Part shown: positions 42,426 to 51,470 of the stretch, piece by piece
How positions within the stretch are numbered: position 1 is the stretch's first letter
How the letters are laid out: the number at the start of each line of letters is the position of its first letter
Origin: CAVYOE01 sp963770155
GTDB taxonomy: Bacteria; Actinomycetota; Thermoleophilia; Solirubrobacterales; 70-9
NCBI GenBank assembly: GCA_963770155.1
Contig: CAVYOE010000001.1
Span: forward strand, 868,001 to 932,000
Direction of reading: 5' to 3'
DNA length: 64,000 bases
Notes under the pieces: generated by a model
Database searches by the model: none
Seen by the model: only the letters and a program-made list of their open reading frames with translations
Told to the model about the DNA's origin: nothing
Position numbers and translations under genes: made by a program

Positions 42426-43367
42426 ATGAAGACCGTCGTGCTTGCCGGAGGCACGGGCGGTGCCAAGCTCGCTGCCGGGATGCAGGAGCTGGTTGGCGCC
42501 GACCTTTCGGTGATCGCGAACACCGGCGACGACATCGAGGTTCTCGGCGTCCATGTCTCCCCGGATCCGGATCTGGTGACGTACTGGCTCGCGGGGCAGA
42601 TCGACGAGAAGCGCGGCTGGGGAATCGCCGGCGACAGCTTCACCACCTTCGAGCGGATGGTCGAGCTCGGCGCCCCGGACTGGTTCCGGCTCTCCGACCG
42701 TGACCTGGCGGCGTGTATCTACCGCAAGCAGTTCCTCGACGAGGGGGGCCGGCATACCGACGCCCAGGCCCAGATCGCGCGTGGGCTCGGGGTGAAGGCG
42801 CGGGTCCTGCCGATGAGCGACGACCCGGTGCGGACTCGCGTCAGGACGGAGGCCGGCTGGCGCGGCCTGCAGGAGTACCTGATCGTCGACTCCGCCCAGG
42901 GAGGGATCGAGGCGGTCGAAATCGAGGGCATCGGCGCCGCCAGGCCGGCCCCGGAGGTGCTCGAGGCGATAGCGGCGGCGGAGGCGGTCGTGATCGGCCC
43001 CTCGAACCCGGTGATCTCGATCGGGCCGATCCTCGCCCTTGCCGGGATCAAAGAGGCGATCGGCGCCGCCTCGGCCCCGGTGATCGCCGTCAGCCCGTTC
43101 ATCGCCGGCCGCGCCGTCAAGGGCCCGACCGACGCGTTCATGAAAGCTGTGGGGCGGCCGTGCAGCGCGCTCGGGATCGCGTCCCTGTATCAGGGCCTGC
43201 TCGACGGATTGATGCACGATGCGGACGATCCCGATGCGGCCGAAGTGTCAACCGCCGCTCCCGGGGTAAATGCGCTCGCGTATCCGACGCTGATGCAAGA
43301 TCGGGACGGGCGGCGAGACCTGGCTGCGCGCGTGCTCGAGTTCGCCGGTACTCTGGCCGATAAGTAA
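42426..43367 (+). CDS. cofD: 2-phospho-L-lactate transferase (CofD/FbiA)
   Basis: 313 residues. The motif VVLAGGTGGAKLAAGMQEL, VIANTGDDIEVLGVHVSPDPDLVTYWLAG, GDRDLA-like DRDLAACIYR and GPSNPVISIGPIL are CofD hallmarks. It transfers the phospholactyl or phosphoenolpyruvyl moiety from its GDP/GMP-linked donor to FO, giving F420-0 (or dehydro-F420-0 in actinobacteria). Length is normal. It follows npdG and precedes cofC and cofE. Confidence 0.93.
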   Translation: MKTVVLAGGTGGAKLAAGMQELVGADLSVIANTGDDIEVLGVHVSPDPDLVTYWLAGQIDEKRGWGIAGDSFTTFERMVELGAPDWFRLSDRDLAACIYRKQFLDEGGRHTDAQAQIARGLGVKARVLPMSDDPVRTRVRTEAGWRGLQEYLIVDSAQGGIEAVEIEGIGAARPAPEVLEAIAAAEAVVIGPSNPVISIGPILALAGIKEAIGAASAPVIAVSPFIAGRAVKGPTDAFMKAVGRPCSALGIASLYQGLLDGLMHDADDPDAAEVSTAAPGVNALAYPTLMQDRDGRRDLAARVLEFAGTLADK

Positions 43368-43381
43368 ATTCGGGTACGAAC

Positions 43382-43432
43382 TTTCCCCCAAACTGCGGGA
43401 AAGACGTGAGGGAACAACCTGAGGGAACAACC
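43382..43432. repeat. Hairpin and 13-bp tandem duplication before cofC
   Basis: TTTCCC/GGGAAA arms at 43382-43387 and 43397-43402 are followed by tgagggaacaacc twice in tandem (43407-43419, 43420-43432). It lies between the cofD stop and the cofC start. It may be a slippage product or a leader element. Confidence 0.4.
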
Positions 43433-43449
43433 CGAAGGCGACAGCGATT

Positions 43450-44127
43450 TTGAAGACGACAGCGATCATCCCAGTCAAGCGCCGCGAGAACGCGAACGAG
43501 CGTCTGGCTGCCGCTGTTCCCGACGAGATGCGCCGCGAGCTGGCCGAGGCGATGTTCTTCGACTCCCTCAGCAATGTCCGGCGCAGCCACAAGCTCGACG
43601 AGGTGATCGTCGTCACCGCGGATCCGAGCGCCGCCCGCACGGCCCGATGGCTCGGCGCCGAGGTGCTCGAACAGGCAAGCGACGAGGGGCATTCAAAGGC
43701 GGCATGGGCCGGGATCGAGCTCGCCCTGGATCGCGATATCGGCCGGGTGGCGCTGCTGCCTGCCGACTGCCCCATGTTCGACGCCCGCGAGCTCGACCGC
43801 AACCTCGGCCTGATCCCGCACGGCGCTCTGATCATCCCGGACCGCCATGGCACAGGGACCAACGGGCTGGTGCTCTCCCCGCCCGACGCACTCGAGCCGG
43901 CCTTCGGTCCGGATAGCTGCGCCCGGCACGTAACCCGCGCCCGCGCCGCCGGCATCTCCTACGCGGTGGAGCGGATCCCCTCGCTTGCCCTGGACGTCGA
44001 CACGTTCGAGGACCTGATCGCCATGGACGAGGCGCTCAGCCTCACCCCCGATCGCGCTCCGCGCACCGCCGAGCTCGTCTGGGAGCTGGGCCGGGGACGC
44101 GAGACGCGCACCCCCACAGCTGCCTGA
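43450..44127 (+). CDS. cofC: 2-phospho-L-lactate / phosphoenolpyruvate guanylyltransferase (CofC/FbiD)
   Basis: 225 residues from TTG 43450. The nucleotidyltransferase start AIIPVKRRENANERLA, VIVVTADPSAARTARWLG, ALLPADCPMFDARELD and IIPDRHGTGTNGLVLSPPDA match CofC/FbiD. It makes the GDP-activated three-carbon donor used by CofD. The leader contains a hairpin and a tandem repeat (43382-43432). It ends 22 bp before cofE. Confidence 0.9.
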   Translation: MKTTAIIPVKRRENANERLAAAVPDEMRRELAEAMFFDSLSNVRRSHKLDEVIVVTADPSAARTARWLGAEVLEQASDEGHSKAAWAGIELALDRDIGRVALLPADCPMFDARELDRNLGLIPHGALIIPDRHGTGTNGLVLSPPDALEPAFGPDSCARHVTRARAAGISYAVERIPSLALDVDTFEDLIAMDEALSLTPDRAPRTAELVWELGRGRETRTPTAA

Positions 44128-44149
44128 GGACCCCACCCCAAGCCCCCGG

Positions 44150-44908
44150 GTGCAGGGTGGCGGGTCGCGGCGGTTTGAAGTACGACCGCTCGACGGCCTG
44201 CCAGAGATAGAGGAGGGCGCGGACCTCGGCCGTCTCATCTCCGGATCCGCTGCGCCGGCGGACGGAGAGATCGTCGTCGTCTCGCAGAAGATCGTCTCCC
44301 GCGCCGAGGGCCGCCTGCGCCGGCTCGATCAGGTCGAGCCGAGCGCCGAAGCCGAGGAGCTCGCGGCACGCACGCGCAAGGACCCCCGCCTGGTCCAGCT
44401 CGCCCTCGATCAGTCCAAGGCAGTGATTCGGGCCGAGCCCGACGTCCTGATCTGCGAGACGCACTCCGGATGGATCTGCGCCAACGCCGGGATCGACAGC
44501 TCCAACCTGCCCGAGGGGATGGCCGCACTCCTGCCCGAGGACGCGGACGCCTCGGCACAAAGGATCAGGAAGGAGATCCGCGCCGCGGGCGAGGCCTCAC
44601 CCGCCGTGGTGATCGCCGACAGCTTCGGGCGGCCGTGGCGGCTCGGCCAGGCCGAGATCGCCATCGGCTGCGCCGGGGTGGCGCCGCTGGAGGATTGGCG
44701 CGGACGGCCCGACTCCGGCGGCCGTCCGCTCGAAGCAACCGAGATCGCCATCGCCGATCAGCTGGCCGCTGCCGCCGATCTGGCGCGCAGCAAGGACTCC
44801 GGCGTTCCGGGTGCCGTCGTCTCCGGCCTCGCCCATCTGGTCACCGAGGAGGACGGCCCGGGCGCACGCGCGATCCAGCGCCCGGCCGGGGACGACCTCT
44901 TCCGCTAG
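44150..44908 (+). CDS. cofE: F420-0:gamma-glutamyl ligase (CofE / FbiB N-terminal domain)
   Basis: 252 residues from a GTG. DGEIVVVSQKIVSRAEGRLRRL, LICETHSGWICANAGIDSSN and VVIADSFGRPWRLGQAEIAIGCAGVAPLEDWRG identify CofE, which adds glutamate residues to F420-0. The C-terminal nitroreductase-like domain found in mycobacterial FbiB is absent, so this is the single-domain form. It is the last gene of the plus-strand F420 operon and converges on a secreted-protein gene 7 bp away. Confidence 0.9.
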   Translation: MQGGGSRRFEVRPLDGLPEIEEGADLGRLISGSAAPADGEIVVVSQKIVSRAEGRLRRLDQVEPSAEAEELAARTRKDPRLVQLALDQSKAVIRAEPDVLICETHSGWICANAGIDSSNLPEGMAALLPEDADASAQRIRKEIRAAGEASPAVVIADSFGRPWRLGQAEIAIGCAGVAPLEDWRGRPDSGGRPLEATEIAIADQLAAAADLARSKDSGVPGAVVSGLAHLVTEEDGPGARAIQRPAGDDLFR

Positions 44909-44915
44909 TCGCCGG

Positions 44916-46139
44916 CTACTGCTTTTGCTTGTCGGCATCGGGCCCGCCGACCAGCTTGTCCCGCTTGCCGGGACCGCCCACGAGCCGGTCCCTGCCCTTG
45001 CCGCCGATCAGCCTGTCGTTGCCGGCACCGCCCAGGAGGCGGTCGTTGCCCGGCCCTCCGTTGAGGCGGTCCTTGCCGCCAGCACCGCAGGCGATGTCGT
45101 TGCCGCTCAAACCCGAGACCTTGTCGTTTCCGGCTTTCGCGTCGACAACGTCGGCCTTGGGCGTTCCTCGTAGGTTGTCCTTGCCCTCGGTGCCGACGAT
45201 CGTCGCCTGCTTGCCGGCGCAGGAGCCCTTGGCCTGGGCCGACGGCACGAACGGCGCGCTCAGGATCGCGTTGTGGGCGTTGCTGGTCTCGAACGGCTTC
45301 GGCGGCAGCGGCAGGAACGACGCGCTCGAGCGCTGGTAGAGCTTGAAGTTGGCGTTGTCCCGCATCAGCGCGATGTAGTTGGCCCCCTCGAACAGGGCGC
45401 AGAAGGTGTCGTCCAGTGCGGCGTCGTTGAGACCCGAGAGCGTCAAAAAGGAACCCGCGCCGCGGTCGTAGACGAAGACGTCCTTCTGCACCGCGTTCCC
45501 CTTGTGCAGGCCGACGAAGTTGCCGCCCTCGCTGATGCACGGGTCTTCCTCGTCGACGGCGGCGTCCACGGGAAAGTTCGTATCGCTGAACGTGCTCAGG
45601 TCCTGAACGAATGTGTCCGAGTTCGCGACCGGGTCCGGGCAGTTAGCTGGGTCGTTGCAAGTCGTCACCAGGAACGCACCGTTGCCGCTGAGCTGGGTCT
45701 GCCTGTTCCCGTTGGTCGCCGGGAACCCCGTGGCGGCGAACTGCTTCGTCGCGCTGTTGTAGAGAACCGCGGGACCGTTGGCGTTGTTGTCGAACGCGAG
45801 CAGGCCGGTATCGCTGACGGTGAGGAAGCGCGGATTGGCATAGACGTCGATCCCGGGAAGCGGGACCTCTGCGCTCACCTCCCTGTCGTAGAGATGGAGC
45901 TTCTGCCCGGCGTCGGTGAAGAAGACATAGCGGCCGTTCTTCGAGATGCCGAATCGGAATGTGGCTGCGTTGGCGATGGGGATCGGGGGTGCGGCGACGT
46001 CGGTGCCGAGCTCGACGTCGTAGAGCTTGAACGCGCCGCCTTCGACATAGGCGATGATCGGCTTTCGCGCCGATGCCGGTGCCGACCAGACCAGCGCAAC
46101 GATGGTCGTGGCCAGCGCAATGCGGAACGTCCTCCTCAT
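44916..46139 (-). CDS. Secreted WD/TolB-like protein with C-terminal calcium-binding GGxGxD repeats
   Basis: Start taken at ATG 46139 (MRRTFRIALATTIVALVWSAPASA, signal peptide); the frame is open to 46193. The first ~290 residues contain beta-propeller-like repeats (RFGISKNGRYVFFTDAGQKLHLYDRE; FLTVSDTGLLAFDNNANG). The last ~95 residues hold four to five RTX-type nonapeptide repeats (GGPGNDRLLGGAGNDRLIGG), which bind calcium outside the cell. It ends GGPDADKQKQ. It lacks the KKC tail. Role unknown; probably extracellular. Confidence 0.82.
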   Translation of the reverse strand: MRRTFRIALATTIVALVWSAPASARKPIIAYVEGGAFKLYDVELGTDVAAPPIPIANAATFRFGISKNGRYVFFTDAGQKLHLYDREVSAEVPLPGIDVYANPRFLTVSDTGLLAFDNNANGPAVLYNSATKQFAATGFPATNGNRQTQLSGNGAFLVTTCNDPANCPDPVANSDTFVQDLSTFSDTNFPVDAAVDEEDPCISEGGNFVGLHKGNAVQKDVFVYDRGAGSFLTLSGLNDAALDDTFCALFEGANYIALMRDNANFKLYQRSSASFLPLPPKPFETSNAHNAILSAPFVPSAQAKGSCAGKQATIVGTEGKDNLRGTPKADVVDAKAGNDKVSGLSGNDIACGAGGKDRLNGGPGNDRLLGGAGNDRLIGGKGRDRLVGGPGKRDKLVGGPDADKQKQ

Positions 46140-46193
46140 CGCGAGAAAGAACCCACCCGAGCCGCCCGGGTTGCGCACCCCGGTCTTGGGCAC

Positions 46194-46604
46194 CTACAGG
46201 GCTTCGGCCGCGTGCTTGCTGGGGAGGTCGCCGGCGCCTTCTTCGGTGAACTCCGGCGGCTCGTAGACCTCGCCAGGGGTGCCGCCGATGCAGAGCACGC
46301 GAACGCCCTGCTCGCCGGTGGTCAGCTTGCGCCGTTCGCCCGGGCCGACCCGCGCGAACGAGCCCCGCTCGAGCTTGTACTCCTCGCCGCCGACCTGAAG
46401 GGTCACGTCGCCGCTCAGCGGAACGTAGACCTCCTCCTGCGAATCGTGCGTGTGGTCGTGCTCGGGATATGCCTCGAAGTTGGGCGGCATCTCGATCACC
46501 TGCACGCCGAATGCGGTCACACCGAGCCCGGCCCGGACCCTGCGCATTCCACCACCGAAGGCGGTGTCGAACTCGTCGAGCTTCTTGACGGTGACGTCAG
46601 CCAT
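46194..46604 (-). CDS. Cupin-domain protein
   Basis: 136 residues from ATG 46604, which has AGAGAGG six bases upstream. The cupin pattern is clear: PEHDHTHDSQEEVYVPLSGDVTLQVGGEEYKLERGSFARVGPGERRKL, with metal-binding histidines and a glutamate. A small single-domain cupin may bind a metal or a small ligand; no reaction can be assigned. It lies 54 bp upstream of the RTX-repeat gene. Confidence 0.82.
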   Translation of the reverse strand: MADVTVKKLDEFDTAFGGGMRRVRAGLGVTAFGVQVIEMPPNFEAYPEHDHTHDSQEEVYVPLSGDVTLQVGGEEYKLERGSFARVGPGERRKLTTGEQGVRVLCIGGTPGEVYEPPEFTEEGAGDLPSKHAAEAL

Positions 46605-46634
46605 GTACAACCTCTCTCTCTTAGCCGTCCGTCC

Positions 46635-46835
46635 TCAGGGAGCGCTCACCTTCAGTACGGCGGACCCCTGAACCCTACCGCTGCGCAGATCATCCAGTGC
46701 GTGAGTCGCGTCACTCAGGCCGTATCCATTCGTCCAGGTGCGCAGGGGGACCCCCGCCAGAGGGCCAGGTTCCGGGTCCGGAAGGTCCTTCAGCGCCGGC
46801 GGCCGGCCGGTTTTTGCCACCAGGATTCCGCGCAT
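46635..46835 (-). pseudogene. Zinc-type alcohol dehydrogenase/quinone reductase remnant with internal deletion
   Basis: A 66-codon frame. Its N-terminal part (MRGILVAKTGRPPALKDLPDPEPGP) is the first strand of an MDR-family dehydrogenase. Its C-terminal part (GYGLSDATHALDDLRSGRVQGSAVLKVS) is the last. The ~260 residues between, including zinc and NAD sites, are missing. The join is in frame, so a tiny fusion peptide could be made, but it cannot be an active enzyme. It occupies the gap before the membrane protein gene at 46977. Confidence 0.6.
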
Positions 46836-46976
46836 TGCGGGTTTTTCCCCGGACTCGAGGGAGGGTCCGGATTTCCCCTTTATAGAGTCAGCCGCCGTGG
46901 GCGGTAACGCCCGAATTGGGAAAAGTCGGCCGCCGCAGTCCCTGGGCAGCGCCGACAGAGAGGAGAAAGTACTGCG

Positions 46977-47657
46977 ATGACACCCCTGACTAGGGAGCGC
47001 CTCGGTGCTTCCACGGGACTGATCGCCGCACTCCTGTTCGCTATTTCGTTCGTAATCGGGATCTCGCCTGAGCGGCCCGATTTCGATGCGTCCGCGGGTG
47101 AGGTGGCTTCCTTCGTGGCAGCTAATCAAGACGCGCTCCGGGTGGAGATCCTCCTGAACACCCTGGCCGTGTTCTTCTTCCTCTGGTTCCTGGGCAGCAT
47201 TCGTGCTGGCCTCAGGGGCGCCGAGGGAGGGGTAGGCCGCGTTTCCGCGATCGCATCAGGCGGCGGAATCGTCGGCGCAACCATGGTGTTGGTCGCACAG
47301 GTGTTTGCCGCGGTTGCGACGCTCCGGCCCGAAGAGACCGACCCTGGCGTGATCCGCGCACTTGTGGATCTCCAGTTGATCTCCATCGGACTGGGAGCCG
47401 CCGCATTCGCGGTGTTCTTCCTGGCGATCGCCGTCGCCTCGTACCTCGACGGCGGCTTGCCCGGATGGCTCACAGGCCTCTCGGCGCTCGCAGCGCTGAC
47501 AGCAGTTGTCGGCGTCGTCACCATCTTCTCGGTCGACGGCGTCTTTGCTGCTGACGGCGCGATCGGGTTCTGGGTGCGCCTGGCGGTGTTCGTCGGCTGG
47601 CTCGCAATTGCGAGCCTGGCGCTGGTCACATCCGTGACCGGCCGACGCCGGCGCTGA
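46977..47657 (+). CDS. Multi-pass membrane protein, DUF4386-like
   Basis: 226 residues with about six transmembrane helices (for example AALLFAISFVIGIS, LLNTLAVFFFLWFLGSI, GATMVLVAQVFAAVA, FAVFFLAIAVASYL, AVVGVVTIFSVDGVF, LAVFVGWLAIASLALV). It starts at ATG 46977 with AGGAGAAAG nine bases upstream. It resembles DUF4386-type proteins of unknown function. A strong hairpin terminator follows. Confidence 0.7.
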   Translation: MTPLTRERLGASTGLIAALLFAISFVIGISPERPDFDASAGEVASFVAANQDALRVEILLNTLAVFFFLWFLGSIRAGLRGAEGGVGRVSAIASGGGIVGATMVLVAQVFAAVATLRPEETDPGVIRALVDLQLISIGLGAAAFAVFFLAIAVASYLDGGLPGWLTGLSALAALTAVVGVVTIFSVDGVFAADGAIGFWVRLAVFVGWLAIASLALVTSVTGRRRR

Positions 47658-47701
47658 CGCCGTGACCGCCGGGACTCGACCCCCGGCGGCGTGAAGCAAC
47701 C

Positions 47702-47740
47702 AGGGGCGGGCGGCCGACATCTCGTTGGCCGCCCGCCCCT
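47702..47740. terminator. Bidirectional terminator hairpin
   Basis: A 14-bp perfect stem, AGGGGCGGGCGGCC/GGCCGCCCGCCCCT, with an 11-nt loop, lies between two convergent genes (ending 47657 and 47779). It has no long T-tract, as is common in high-GC genomes. Confidence 0.65.
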
Positions 47741-47778
47741 ATTTCATGCCTTGCGGCGCCGTGGGCGCCAAGCTTCGC

Positions 47779-48153
47779 TCAGCGTCGACGGGTGTTTCTG
47801 CTGGCGGTCGCCTCGTGAGTGATGATTCCGGCGACCGAGAGGGTGATGTGGCCCATACCGCTACCGAACACGAGCCACTTCGCCGTCTCTGGATCAAACA
47901 CCTGAGTCGCAACTACGGTCCATCCCGCAAGCGCGGCTGTTGCCCAGCCGAGCGCGCCGAGGCCGATTCGCTCACCAGTCTTCGAGCTTCCATAGCCGGT
48001 GAAGCCCATCGCCGTACCGATGCACAGCACTGCGATGCTCACGCCGAGGCCGATGTCCTTCGTCGTTTCGGCATCGAAGCCGTAAACCGACGTGGCCAAG
48101 AAGGCGCCGGCGAGAAGATTCACCAGGGCCAATATTGAGTACCACAAGCCCAT
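47779..48153 (-). CDS. Small four-helix membrane protein
   Basis: 124 residues from ATG 48153, with AGGAGGT seven bases upstream, a strong ribosome binding site. Four hydrophobic segments (ILALVNLLAGAFLATSVYG, IGLGVSIAVLCIGTAMGF, ALGWATAALAGWTVVATQV, LVFGSGMGHITLSVAGII) fill most of the protein. No family is recognised. The 160 bp upstream to the fbiC end holds three copies of ttcgtgcc but no gene. Confidence 0.65.
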   Translation of the reverse strand: MGLWYSILALVNLLAGAFLATSVYGFDAETTKDIGLGVSIAVLCIGTAMGFTGYGSSKTGERIGLGALGWATAALAGWTVVATQVFDPETAKWLVFGSGMGHITLSVAGIITHEATASRNTRRR

Positions 48154-48312
48154 CTAGTCAGACCTCCTGTTTGAGGGCGGGGCCAAGTTACTCATCGGTT
48201 CGGATCTCACCCCGAAATCCCTGCCTGGCGGCGTTCAATTCGTGCCTGAGCCTGCGCGGCCTCCCACGCCTGGTTCGTGCCTGCAGCACCCCCTTCCGAT
48301 TCGTGCCCGTGG

Positions 48313-50559
48313 TCAGTAGGTCTCGACGATCTCGTACAGCGTGGTTCGCTGCGCGGGCGTGCGTCCGGCCTTGCGCGCCGCGCCGATCAGCTGCTCGGGC
48401 TCGAGCCTCGTCCCGTGGTGTGAGCCGGCCATGCGGGAGATGTTCTCCTCCATCAGCGTGCCACCGAGGTCGTTGACGCCCCAGCGCAGGCTCTCGGTCG
48501 CGGCGTCGAGCCCCATCTTCACCCAGCTCGCCTGCAGGTTCGTGATCGACCTGCCCAGAGCCAGCCGGAAAGCCGCGGTGTGCTTGAGGTTGTCCTCGCT
48601 CGAGATCTCCTCGACCCCGTGGGTGCGCCCGAGCAGGGTGTTGAACGGGATGAAGCTGAGCGGGACGAACTCGGTGATCCCGCCGGTCCGCTCCTGGAGG
48701 GCGCGGATCACCTTCATGTGACGGGCGAGCTCCCACGGCTCCTCGATGTGACCGAACATCACGGTCGAGGTCGAGCGCAGGCCGGCGCGATGCGAAGCCT
48801 CGATGATCTCCAGCCAGCGGGACACGGGCAGCTTGTTCGGAGAGATCCGCTGCCGCACTCCGTCGTGGAGGACCTCCGCTGCGGTACCCGGGGTCGAGCC
48901 AAGACCGCAGTCGATCAGGTACTCGAACACCTCGAGCGGCGGCTTCCCGGACCGCTCGCACATGAAGTGGATCTCCATCGGCGAATACGCGTGGAGGTGC
49001 AGCTGCGGCGCGAGCGCCTTCGCGAGCTGCAGCCAGCGGCCGTAATGCTCGAGCGAGTAGTCGGGGTGGATCCCTCCCTGCATGCAGATCTCGGTGGCGC
49101 CGAACCCGATCGCCTCATCGATCCGCTCGGCGAAGTCGTCCTCCGAGACCTCGTAGGCATCGGGGGAGCGCTTGCCCTGGCCGAAGCCGCAGAACGCGCA
49201 GCCGACGACACAGATGTTCGTGAAGTTGATGTTCCGGTTGACCACGAACGTGACCCGCTCGCCGGCCAGCTCGGCCCGGAGCTCGTCGGCGGCACCGCGC
49301 ATCTCCTCGATCACCTCGGGGCGCGTCTCCGCAAAGAGGGCGGTCAGCTCCTCCTCGCTCAGCTCCTTCCCCTCCCTGCCCTTGACGATCGCCGCCGGCG
49401 CCAGCTTGGGATCAATGCTCCGCTCTTGCCTGCGCCCCGATCCCCGCCGTGGGATGAAGCTCCAGTACTTGAGCTTGATCACATCGAGCACGCCCTGCTC
49501 CATCCACTCCGGGTCCATGTACTGCGGGTAGACGCAGAGCCGCTCGGTCAGGGCATAACCCTGGGGCGCGAGGCGCTTGCGGACCTGGTGCGGGCTCGGA
49601 AAGGCGTGCTCGGGAGAGATGTGGTCGCCGTTGGCAGAGAGCCCGCCGAGGTCGGTAGCCCCCTCCCCGACGAGCTCGTCCCACCAGTCGCTGAGATTGG
49701 GCGGGATCTGGATCCCCACATCCGGCATCAGGCGCCGGCATTCGGCTACCAACCGCTTCATGTCGTTCAGACCGATGTGGGTCGCCCATGGAGGTAGAGA
49801 GGGGCGGGCGGCGTCCCCTCGAGCGGCCGTCAAAACGGGGTCAGTCGGCCGCGCGCGGGTGACGGCGCCCGCCCCATCCCGGTTCCATCTCTCGTGCGCG
49901 GCCGCATCGGCGATCTCGGCGACTTCTCGGCCGTAGTAGCGCGGATGCGGGACGTAGTTCTGGAGGATCACCTCCTGCAGGTGGCCGTGGCGCGAGTGGA
50001 CTTCGGCGAGGGCTTCGAGCGAGGCGACCCGCTCCTCCTCCGTCTCGCCGATTCCGACCAGGATCCCCGAGGTGAACGGGATCCGGAGCTCGCCCGCCGC
50101 CTCGATCGTCGCCAGCCGCACCGCCGGATGTTTTGTGGGTGAGCCGGCGTGGACGGTCTCCATCAGGCGCTCGGAGATCGACTCGAGCATCAGGCCCTGC
50201 GACGCGGTGACCTCGCGCAGGCGGGCCAGGTCCTCTCGAGAGAGGACGCCGAGATTCGTATGCGGGAGCAGCCCACGCTCGAGCGCCCGCTCGCAAGTCC
50301 AGACGACGTACGAGGTGAAATCGTCGTGGCCGTACTCGTCGAGTCGCGCGGCGACTTCGGCGTTGACTTCGGGCCGCTCCCCGGTCAGCACCAGCAGCTC
50401 CTTGCAGTTGCGCCGCACCGCCTGCTCGAGCCGCTCCTCGACCTCGTCGGGCGAGTAGAGGTGGGCCCGGTGTGTTGCGAACGAGCAGTACTTGCAGTGG
50501 CACTGGCAGGTCCGCGACAACGACAAGGTGTAATTGCGCGAGAACGTGACCCGGCGCAT
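48313..50559 (-). CDS. fbiC: FO synthase (fused CofG-CofH)
   Basis: 748 residues, the length of actinobacterial FbiC. It has two radical-SAM domains. The N-terminal CofG-like domain has the CX3CX2C cluster in TCQCHCKYCSF. The C-terminal CofH-like domain starts NRNINFTNICVVGCAFCGF with a second cluster, and GGIHPDYSLEHYG and GLGSTPGTAAEVL follow. It couples a tyrosine-derived radical to the ribityl-diaminouracil from riboflavin synthesis to make FO, the chromophore of F420. It is separated from npdG-cofDCE by four intact genes and a pseudogene, and lies on the other strand. Confidence 0.94.
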   Translation of the reverse strand: MRRVTFSRNYTLSLSRTCQCHCKYCSFATHRAHLYSPDEVEERLEQAVRRNCKELLVLTGERPEVNAEVAARLDEYGHDDFTSYVVWTCERALERGLLPHTNLGVLSREDLARLREVTASQGLMLESISERLMETVHAGSPTKHPAVRLATIEAAGELRIPFTSGILVGIGETEEERVASLEALAEVHSRHGHLQEVILQNYVPHPRYYGREVAEIADAAAHERWNRDGAGAVTRARPTDPVLTAARGDAARPSLPPWATHIGLNDMKRLVAECRRLMPDVGIQIPPNLSDWWDELVGEGATDLGGLSANGDHISPEHAFPSPHQVRKRLAPQGYALTERLCVYPQYMDPEWMEQGVLDVIKLKYWSFIPRRGSGRRQERSIDPKLAPAAIVKGREGKELSEEELTALFAETRPEVIEEMRGAADELRAELAGERVTFVVNRNINFTNICVVGCAFCGFGQGKRSPDAYEVSEDDFAERIDEAIGFGATEICMQGGIHPDYSLEHYGRWLQLAKALAPQLHLHAYSPMEIHFMCERSGKPPLEVFEYLIDCGLGSTPGTAAEVLHDGVRQRISPNKLPVSRWLEIIEASHRAGLRSTSTVMFGHIEEPWELARHMKVIRALQERTGGITEFVPLSFIPFNTLLGRTHGVEEISSEDNLKHTAAFRLALGRSITNLQASWVKMGLDAATESLRWGVNDLGGTLMEENISRMAGSHHGTRLEPEQLIGAARKAGRTPAQRTTLYEIVETY

Positions 50560-50599
50560 CGCGCGGGACGCTACCTCACTTCACGCATGGGCCTGCGCG

Positions 50600-51394
50600 C
50601 TACGCCTTGGGCGGCGGCGGCGGCGGAGGCGGAGGCGTCGTTGTCGTCGGCCCCGCGCCCGCGCCCGCGGCGGGGCCCGCAGCGGGTGGCGCAAGTGGGT
50701 CGAGCTTGCTCGGCTCGATCACGAACTTGTAGAACGCGGCGGCGAGCATTCCTCCCGCCAGCGGACCGATGATGTAGACCCAGGCTTCGTCGAACTCGCG
50801 CGAGGCGAGCGCCGGACCGAACCAGCGGGCCGGGTTGAACGAGCCGCCGGTGAGCGGGCCGAAGACCATGACCAGGAAGCCCAGGGTGAGGCCGATTGCC
50901 AGCGGGGCCCATTCGCGCTTCGCCCTCGGATAAAGGGCGACTGAAAGCACGGTGAGCACGAGCAGGAAGGCGCCGATCCCCTCGATCAGCGCGCCCTGCG
51001 AGGCGGGACCGAGAAGGTCGCTCACCTTGGTCGCGCCGTAGTCGGAAGCGCGTCCTTCGTCGTCGAGGAAGGCCTTGGTCAGGTAGGCGCCAGCGACGCC
51101 GCCGGTGACCTGGGCGAGGATGTAAACCACCGCGTCGACCGGGTGGATCTTGTTGAGCACCGCCGCGGCGGCGGTGATAGCCGGGTTGAAGTGTCCCCCG
51201 GAGGCCACCCCGATGCCGATGATGAGCACGGTGAGGACGAAGGCGTGGACCAGACCGACGACCGCGAAGTCCGACCCGAACTGCGCATTGGCGCCGCTGG
51301 CAACGTAGAGCACGACGGTGCTGGTGACGATGAAGACCAGGAACATCGTCCCGACCAGCTCAGCTGCGTATGCGCCCAGTCCTCGTTCACTCAC
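50600..51394 (-). CDS. Aquaporin / MIP-family channel
   Basis: 264 residues with six membrane helices and the two half-helix signatures FNPAIT and FNPARW. The first half contains GIGVASGGHFNPAIT; the second contains VFGPLTGGSFNPARWFGPAL. The long C-terminal tail is Ala/Pro/Gly/Thr-rich and ends in nine prolines. It allows water or small neutral solutes such as glycerol to cross the inner membrane. It lies 40 bp upstream of fbiC-region sequence on the same strand, with no functional link evident. Confidence 0.9.
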   Translation of the reverse strand: MSERGLGAYAAELVGTMFLVFIVTSTVVLYVASGANAQFGSDFAVVGLVHAFVLTVLIIGIGVASGGHFNPAITAAAAVLNKIHPVDAVVYILAQVTGGVAGAYLTKAFLDDEGRASDYGATKVSDLLGPASQGALIEGIGAFLLVLTVLSVALYPRAKREWAPLAIGLTLGFLVMVFGPLTGGSFNPARWFGPALASREFDEAWVYIIGPLAGGMLAAAFYKFVIEPSKLDPLAPPAAGPAAGAGAGPTTTTPPPPPPPPPKA

Positions 51395-51470
51395 TTGGTT
51401 GAAACCTCCTCGAAGTTTTGTCTCGTCTCGTACTCGCGACGGTGCGAGCGCGGCAGTCTATACACGCTTC

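Noticed and set aside
48188..48961. 257-codon frame overlapping the end of fbiC
   Set aside because: It is a shadow of fbiC in another frame, rich in Arg and Gly without motifs.
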